Below, one piece after another: positions 59,535-64,000 of a DNA stretch of 64,000 nt. The notes under the pieces are model-generated. The model worked only from the letters and a program-made list of their open reading frames with translations, did not search any database and was not told where the DNA came from. Numbering within the stretch: position 1 is the stretch's first letter; each line of letters begins with the position of its first letter. Source of the stretch: Ptychodera flava (Eukaryota; Hemichordata; Enteropneusta; Ptychoderidae). A program made the position numbers and the translations under genes. The DNA lies in NCBI RefSeq assembly GCF_041260155.1, contig NC_091942.1, positions 13,269,501-13,333,500 of the forward strand, read 5' to 3'.

Positions 59535-62500
59535 CTGTAATGGAATTTTGGTATAGAATTATCAGATATTGTGTTGACCATTAGATGAGGGGAGACAATA
59601 ATCTTATTTCGTTTACGCTACCAACGATAACACTAAAATTAGGTGTTATATTTTCATTGTTTTGTTAAATGTTATTTAGTATTTTATTTTAGACAAAGAA
59701 TTCAATAATTACCGATATCAGTTTTCAGTTCCAATTTAGGCTTGATTGGTTTTCACTGATATATCAGTTTATCTTTACTCTAATTTCTAACTTTTCCATT
59801 ATCTTACCCTTGAACTCTAAGTTTAAAACATCTTGCGCATAAATGTCACTTTGCCTACATTACATCGCCTCATCGGATCAATTCTTGCTGAAAGAGTTGG
59901 ATTTCAATGAACAAAATACATCCATGCATACAGAGAAAACTCTCCATTCTGTAAATTGTCCATGTTCTCAATTGTGAATACCACTGACAGATCAGTGAAT
60001 TCTAAGTGTAGGTGAACCCCCATCCCACCCCACCTCCCGAATAATAACGACACGTATGATAAAACAAAGCGCATTTTAAAATTTCTTTGCTTTCATATAG
60101 TCTCGGGATGGGGGTGGTTGCCAATGGTCCTCAGTTCCAGTGTATACGATTACTTGAAGACAGTGTTGTATATTCTGAGCATCGACTGAGCCCTTGCTTT
60201 TGTTGATCTATCAACAACTACCCCCGGTACGTCACCTGATATTCTCTATGGAGTGGGTGGATGAGGGGCTTGGGGAACTATCGCAGTGGATTCGCTGTTC
60301 TGTTTTAATACCCACTGTTCTGGCTGAGGAAATATCACAAACACTCTAACACAGACTTAATTCCACGATGCCATTATCGTCAAGTGTGTTATTTCCTTTC
60401 CTTTGTATTCCCACGCTTAAATATCCACAACCAAAATTTTTCCAATCCCGGTGAAGACAGGCATGACCTATAATTTTCGGATGTTATGACAAAAAATGAA
60501 ATGTTTCTGGTCAGCGCACGCATCACTTGAAAGCAATCGTGTTAACTATTTTTTCTTGTTTCTGAGGAGCAGAGATCGATGATGGAGAAAAGAAAGTATT
60601 AAAGTCTTAAGATGTACATCACATTAAAGTTATCTGGTAATTATATCTTTAGAAAGCAGACTGGTTGACCGGAACTACAACTTCATTTTTGGAGAGAAGC
60701 CATGACCAGAAACGTTTTTGAACTAACTGGGCGTGAGAATCATTTAATCTTGATTCATACTTACAAACATAATATCTAGCCAGAAATCCTGTGACACCAC
60801 CAACGGGGCTGCTGGCTTCACCGTATTCGAGTAACAATTCGTTGCCTGGGGATTGAACGGTGGCCGGGAGCGAGTCGAAGCAATACGCTTCCACAACGGG
60901 GGAAGTGTCCTCGAGGCCATCTCGAAAGATTAGTCTTTCGTTGCTGTTGGCGCACGGCACGGCGCCCCCATTGTCCGGAGACAGTGTGAATTGAAAATTG
61001 AGAGTAATGACTGCGTCAACGGTATTTTGAGAGAACCTCAGTTCGCACCATCCGTCGGATGCAGATTGTATCCAGCGTGGTGACGAAATAACCCCGCGTA
61101 CGTCTGTCAACACTGAACCGCAATCTACAGGCGGAAAAATAAGCAAAAAATGGTGTTTAAGTGAATATAAGCTTGGGCACACTGAGTTTGCGACTGGAGA
61201 GTTAGAGAGTTGTGGCAGTGCAGCGTTAGAATGCACCGAGTGAATGAAATTGCATATTGCAAGTATACACAAAATGTTTGTTCCAGACGAGACATTACTT
61301 AGTTCCTACTTAGGTTAGAATTACATTCAACTTACCCGCAAACACAATCAACTCCCAATGTTCAAGACCGGTCTCGTCCGGTACATACGGTACGGGACTT
61401 TGACTCGCACGGCTGATTGTACACGTGCCGCCAGCACGGCCACTTTCAGGTCCACCCGGAATGTAGTTGAAACCGTAGCAGACGAAAGCAGTTTCAGTAA
61501 GACAGATTTCTGCGCATTCCTGCCGAGTCGTGTTGACAAGAACGCGGTCTATGTCCGATTGATAACGAATTCTTGCGTTGTAGAGTGGTTTGAAGAACAC
61601 CAAGTTTGTATCTACCGGGGTGAAAGGAGAAGAAACAAACACGCCATCAGACAGGTGGCAAGTCTGGTCTTTCGCAGAACACTTTTATTGCATCACAAGC
61701 TCCGATGACGTCTCGTCGAAATGTCAATTTAATGAAATAGAACAATTATACGTCAAAACAATATTTGTAAACACTTTTTCTTTTCACTGTGTTCAATTCG
61801 GCAAAACTGATCCATATACACCGGGCCACATGATCAGAAACAAAACTACAGCGTTGATACACGCCACTCGCTCTTACAGAACACAAAATGTGACATTTGC
61901 CGACCTCCTATGCAATGGAACTTGCTAAAACTTCTCTCAGTCACAAACACCAACTCTAAAATTACAAACACTTCGATTTCGATAACAGCATACACTTTGT
62001 AAAATACCTAGTACCGAGTTTGGCCATTTCATTAATGTTCGCTGGGCCAATGCAGTTATTAATCTAGATTGCGCCTCGGGGAGAGATGTACGGACTCTCT
62101 AATTTCCCCCAATGCTATTCTTTTCTACCACTTGCGGGGACTCATTTTAAAGCTCTTGGAGAAAGATAAGTTTTAACCGTCTTAGAGTTTTGAAAATCAG
62201 CAATTTATTTTTCCCCATAGAGTTAACACAGGGATTACTGCCATTTTGCAATTCAAATATCCGTAAATGCCAGGCAATGTGTTTAGTTTCAAACTTTGCA
62301 AGGCGACCCCTGAATTTTATTCTTGATTTGGTAAGAGTATGGTTGAAAGTTTCATCGAGGAAATTTTGAGCAATCGCTTAAGGCTTTCACTTTCGAGGCG
62401 TAACTTAAAGATGGAAGTAAAAGGTTCTGCGACGCAAATACCGTTAGCATATTTTTTGTTTGTTTTTTGGTACTCTTGTAAGAAAGACAGTTCGTCATTT

Positions 62501-64000
62501 AAAAACTGAAAAAGTGCTTGGAATTTTGGGAAAACGAATGCATGCTCTGCTTACACCGACATATTATCAGATCTTGGAATTTTAATATATTTGCAAGTTG
62601 TCTTTCTGACCACCCCAAGATCCAATGGTTCATTCCTTACCGCTTTGCAATCCAGTATCCAATGGGTCAAAGTGCAGTTTCCATTGGATCTGACATTTTT
62701 AATGTGCCTGATGGACGTCAACCTATCTTCTGTACTTATTACGATGGATAAATTATTGCCTGGCCCGGCGAGTTAGGCCTAATAGATGTGAAACGGTATT
62801 CACATCGGCTGAGTTTTGCATTATGTAAATTAACAAAATATCTGATTTTTAGGAGAACTGTTCATTTTACTTACTGCATTGGTATTCATCATCCAGTGAC
62901 GGGCATTCATTGAAACCATCGCATCGAGAAATGTCAGGGAGACATGTGACGTCATTTCCGCGGCACTGAAACTCGTCAGTCTGACAGACCCTTGGATCTG
63001 AAAGCAAATAAATTAAGATGCCGATGCGATAAGTACTTGTCACATAAAATATTCAGATTGGATGACGTTGAAACGATCAACACGTAAAATATGTTGATCG
63101 TTTGTCGAAAGCTGTTTATTTCTCGGTGTTTCACACATCACATCATATCGTATAATATCATATCATATCGCATCATATCGCTATATGATATCTCACATCA
63201 CTTCACTTGGCGTCATATCGCATTACCGCACAGCACCACATAGCAAAGAACAACACAACACAGCACAACATGGCATATCACAGCACAGCACAGCACGGCA
63301 CAACGAAACACTGTACAGCATATCGCATCACATCACATCACATCACATCACATCACATCCCATCATATCACATTCCATCACATCATATCATATCACATCA
63401 CATCATATCACGTCACATCACATCACATTGTATTAGATTAGATCACATCATGTATCATCACATCACGTCATATCACACACATCATATCACGTTCCATCAC
63501 ATCATATCACATCACATCATATCACGTCACATCACATCACATTGTATTAGATTAGATCACATCATGTATCATCACATCACGTCATATCACACACATCATA
63601 TCACGTTCCATCACATCATATCACGTCATATCATACCACACCACATCACACCACACCACATCACACCATATCACATCACATCATATCACATCATATCACA
63701 TCACATCACATCACATCATTCCACGTCATATCAAATTACATCAGATCAAATCAAGTCACATCACACCACATCACATCACACCACACAATATCACATCACA
63801 CCACACCATATCACTTCACACCACACCATGTCACACCACATCACATCACACCACATCACATCACATCACATCACATCACATCACATCACATTACATCACA
63901 TTACGCATTGATGAATAATCCATTACCATTTACATACCAGAAACAAAACCATACTCCGCTCTGAAACCAGGATAATGTACAACATCATCGGATTGGAACA
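59122..64000 (-). CDS. CUB-LDLa-PAN-CUB-CUB extracellular protein, 3' part (gene model)
   Basis: Exons 5' to 3': CUB end (64000-63938, runs off the window), LDLa 62997-62875, PAN 61611-61336, CUB 61124-60765, CUB with stop 59534-59122. Every intron is phase 1 and all joins keep frame, the classic arrangement for shuffled extracellular modules. There is no membrane segment before the stop (..LQDNSILP), so the product is probably secreted; the 5' end lies outside. It shares its module set with the protease-homologue gene at 7-15 kb, so an upstream trypsin-like domain is possible but unseen. Confidence 0.85.
60765..61124 (-). CDS. Exon: CUB domain
   Basis: Encodes DCGSVLTDVRGVISSPRW, ELRFSQNTVDAVI, LIFRDGLEDTSP and GVTGFLARYYV, a divergent CUB domain. 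Acceptor CCTGTAG, donor GTTT|GTAAGT. Nearly identical to 18,583-18,942. Confidence 0.85.
61336..61611 (-). CDS. Exon: PAN/apple domain
   Basis: Encodes VFFKPLYNARIRYQSDI, RQECAEICLTETAFVCYGF and GGTCTISRAS, the Cys pattern of PAN modules. Acceptor CCCCGGTAG, donor GCGG|GTAAGT. This is the intact version of the exon disrupted in the left block. Confidence 0.85.
61612..62067. other. Intron between LDLa and PAN exons
   Basis: No further exon seen; short plus-strand frames here are antisense to the PAN exon or chance. Confidence 0.5.
62068..62415. mobile_element. TTAA-type MITE, copy 3 of 3
   Basis: Diverged relative of 714-1058, same orientation, with TTGCGCCTCGGGGAGAG at the left and CGAGGCG..ACTTAAAG at the right. 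Confidence 0.65.
62875..62997 (-). CDS. Exon: LDL-receptor class A domain
   Basis: 123 bp encoding DPRVCQTDEFQCRGNDVTC, SRCDGFNEC and SLDDEYQC, a complete LDLa repeat with the acidic calcium site (CDGFNEC..DDE). Acceptor TTGCTTTCAG, donor TGCA|GTAAGTA, phase 1 both sides. Confidence 0.88.
63115..63905. repeat. Pentanucleotide (TCACA/TCATA)n satellite with 118-bp higher-order repeat
   Basis: About 790 bp of TCACA and TCATA variants. A block containing GTATTAGATTAGATCAC occurs twice, about 118 bp apart. Lies in the intron between the CUB and LDLa exons. The His/Ile/Thr/Ser-rich open frames are repeat artefacts. Confidence 0.95.
63938..64000 (-). CDS. Partial exon: C-terminal end of a CUB domain
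   Basis: Encodes FQSDDVVHYPGFRAEYGFVS and donor TCTG|GTATGT. F.SD....GF.A.Y is the standard last strand of CUB domains. Phase 1 exit matches the LDLa exon. The rest lies beyond the window. Confidence 0.8.

Larger units (their letters stand above)
58463..61596 (-). repeat. Duplicated block, right copy
   Basis: Partner of 16,180-19,440; see the gene model spanning it. Confidence 0.9.

Noticed and set aside
63185-63911. 234-codon His/Ser/Ile-rich open frame
   Set aside because: It is the TCACA-type satellite read in frame.

Overview
The window looks like nuclear DNA of a marine deuterostome invertebrate. An acorn worm or a relative is my best guess, but the sequence does not prove it. Reasons: AT-rich DNA, genes split into short exons with GT..AG introns, a family of secreted mosaic proteins built from trypsin-like, LDL-receptor class A (LDLa), PAN/apple and CUB modules, LINEs with endonuclease plus reverse transcriptase (one with a 2A-like motif), and many small terminal-inverted-repeat elements. 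All host genes I can support lie on the minus strand.

Region 1 (about 7.1-14.9 kb) is a nearly complete secreted gene that I assembled by hand from eight exons: signal peptide, trypsin-like domain, LDLa, PAN/apple, CUB. The splice phases match across every junction but one, which works with an alternative acceptor. The trypsin-like domain keeps His57 and Asp102 but has Gly at the Ser195 position (GDGGAP), so it should be a non-catalytic protease homologue. Its 3' end is not visible; downstream lies a 4.3 kb foldback element (2.76-7.11 kb) made of very long inverted repeats and nested palindromes.

Region 2 (16.2-19.4 kb and 58.5-61.6 kb) holds two copies of one 3.2 kb block, in the same orientation, carrying the 3' end of a PAN-CUB-CUB gene. 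The right copy is continuous with an LDLa exon and a CUB exon running off the window and looks functional (CUB-LDLa-PAN-CUB-CUB). The left copy has a disrupted PAN exon and no LDLa exon and looks like a partial-duplication pseudogene.

Region 3 (22.1-43.8 kb) holds an unrecognised three-exon gene. It has a TATA box, a 291-residue helical/coiled-coil product and a strongly hydrophobic C-terminal part. A 12.3 kb intron is filled with repeats. Two further exons at 22.2-22.9 kb have the same acceptor phase and each ends in a stop; they may be alternative last exons or belong to a paralogue.

Region 4 (26-63 kb) is dominated by repeats: an inverted pair of 1.3-1.4 kb repeats around exons 2-3 of the helical gene, L1/Tx1-like and other LINE pieces, a near full-length but inactive LINE between duplicated target sequence and AT microsatellites, nested MITEs, a direct 0.75 kb duplication, three arrays of a 21-bp palindromic unit, and a TCACA-type satellite. 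No tRNA, rRNA or CRISPR array was recognised.
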